The notes beneath the pieces are model-generated. The model worked only from the letters and a program-made list of their open reading frames with translations, had not been told where the DNA came from and ran no database searches. Both the position numbers and the translations under genes were made by a program. This document shows, piece by piece, positions 5,192 to 5,413 of a DNA stretch of 5,413 nucleotides (position 1 is the first letter of the stretch; every line of letters begins with the position of its first letter). The stretch is from an uncultured Bacteroidales bacterium (GTDB taxonomy: Bacteria > Bacteroidota > Bacteroidia > Bacteroidales > UBA932): positions 1-5,413 of the forward strand of contig CAKUVA010000049.1 of the NCBI GenBank assembly GCA_934693135.1, in the 5' to 3' direction.

Positions 5192-5413
5192 TTACCTCTT
5201 TTTCTTCTCATCGTTGAAGAAAAGATACCATTTTATAAAGTTATCAACGCGCGTCTCGGATAGCCCCCGATGAAGCCTAAGATGGTCTTTGACATGCCTG
5301 AAGAATGATTCTATGGAGTTGGTGGTTTTAGGGATTCCGGGACTGTCAATATATGTGAAGATGTTGGGCAGGAACCTTTTCAGATGGATATAAGCCTTTC
5401 GGAGGTCATCCCT
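5192..5413 (-). CDS. 3' end of a transposase, possibly IS256/IS1249-like
   Basis: The frame is open from the right edge to TAA 5194-5192, giving 73 residues. The key stretch is IPKTTNSIESFFRHVKDHLR followed by LHRGLSETRVDNFIKWYL, and the tail is FFNDEKKKR. The pattern TTNxxE...LRxHRGLS...WYL is typical of the end of DDE transposases of the IS256/MULE kind (IS1249 subgroup), with E of SIES the likely third catalytic residue. The family call is from memory. The 5' part and the far end of the element lie outside the window. No mutation is seen in the visible part. Confidence 0.7.
   Translation of the reverse strand, partial: RDDLRKAYIHLKRFLPNIFTYIDSPGIPKTTNSIESFFRHVKDHLRLHRGLSETRVDNFIKWYLFFNDEKKKR

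Overview
The window looks like an accessory stretch of a Bacteroidales chromosome, Bacteroides- or Prevotella-like. The evidence is -7 boxes of the Bacteroidetes type (TAnnTTTG), A-rich leaders without a strong Shine-Dalgarno sequence, an IS982-type transposase of a kind familiar from Bacteroides, and (ACAGAT)-rich intergenic repeats. Genus and species cannot be fixed from the sequence alone.

Layout. Bases 2-169 hold the 3' end of an unrecognised plus-strand gene, closed by a strong hairpin terminator (225-262). Convergent to it is a minus-strand AraC-type regulator (268-744) that keeps only its DNA-binding half. An IS982-family element of 1026 bp (767-1792), with 18-bp perfect terminal repeats and a 7-bp target duplication, sits between this regulator and a plus-strand hexapeptide acyltransferase (1816-2361). 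The IS transposase is dead: it has one frameshift and one in-frame stop. After the acyltransferase comes a 25-bp stub of a flavodoxin-like gene. It is fused tail-on to the 5' half of a minus-strand HAD-type gene, which itself carries an in-frame stop. Upstream of the HAD gene on the minus strand are a 45-codon small ORF and a -7 box. Bases 2860-3290 appear non-coding and contain a roughly 270-bp imperfect inverted-repeat element full of ACAGAT/ATCTGT words.

The most interesting part is 3290-4440. A 344-residue protein joins an N-terminal winged helix to a class II Fic domain that keeps its inhibitory motif (SSQIEGN) but has Gln in place of the catalytic His. Its promoter region carries four copies of AATCGGCTCA-like half-sites. 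They form two nested inverted pairs with exactly the same centre (base 3342), each half-site offset from its neighbour by 32 bp, about three helical turns. The outermost half-site overlaps the -7 box. The simplest reading is an autoregulated Fic-fold transcription factor that may have lost AMPylation activity.

Downstream, a probable partner gene (4465 onward) has an early stop codon and runs into a convergent, 5'-truncated minus-strand gene fragment (4850-5107). A perfect 52-bp palindrome (5115-5166) separates that fragment from the 3' end of a second transposase (5192-5413, minus strand). Overall the region looks like a zone of repeated insertion and decay. The acyltransferase and the winged-helix Fic gene are the only two clearly intact genes of normal length.
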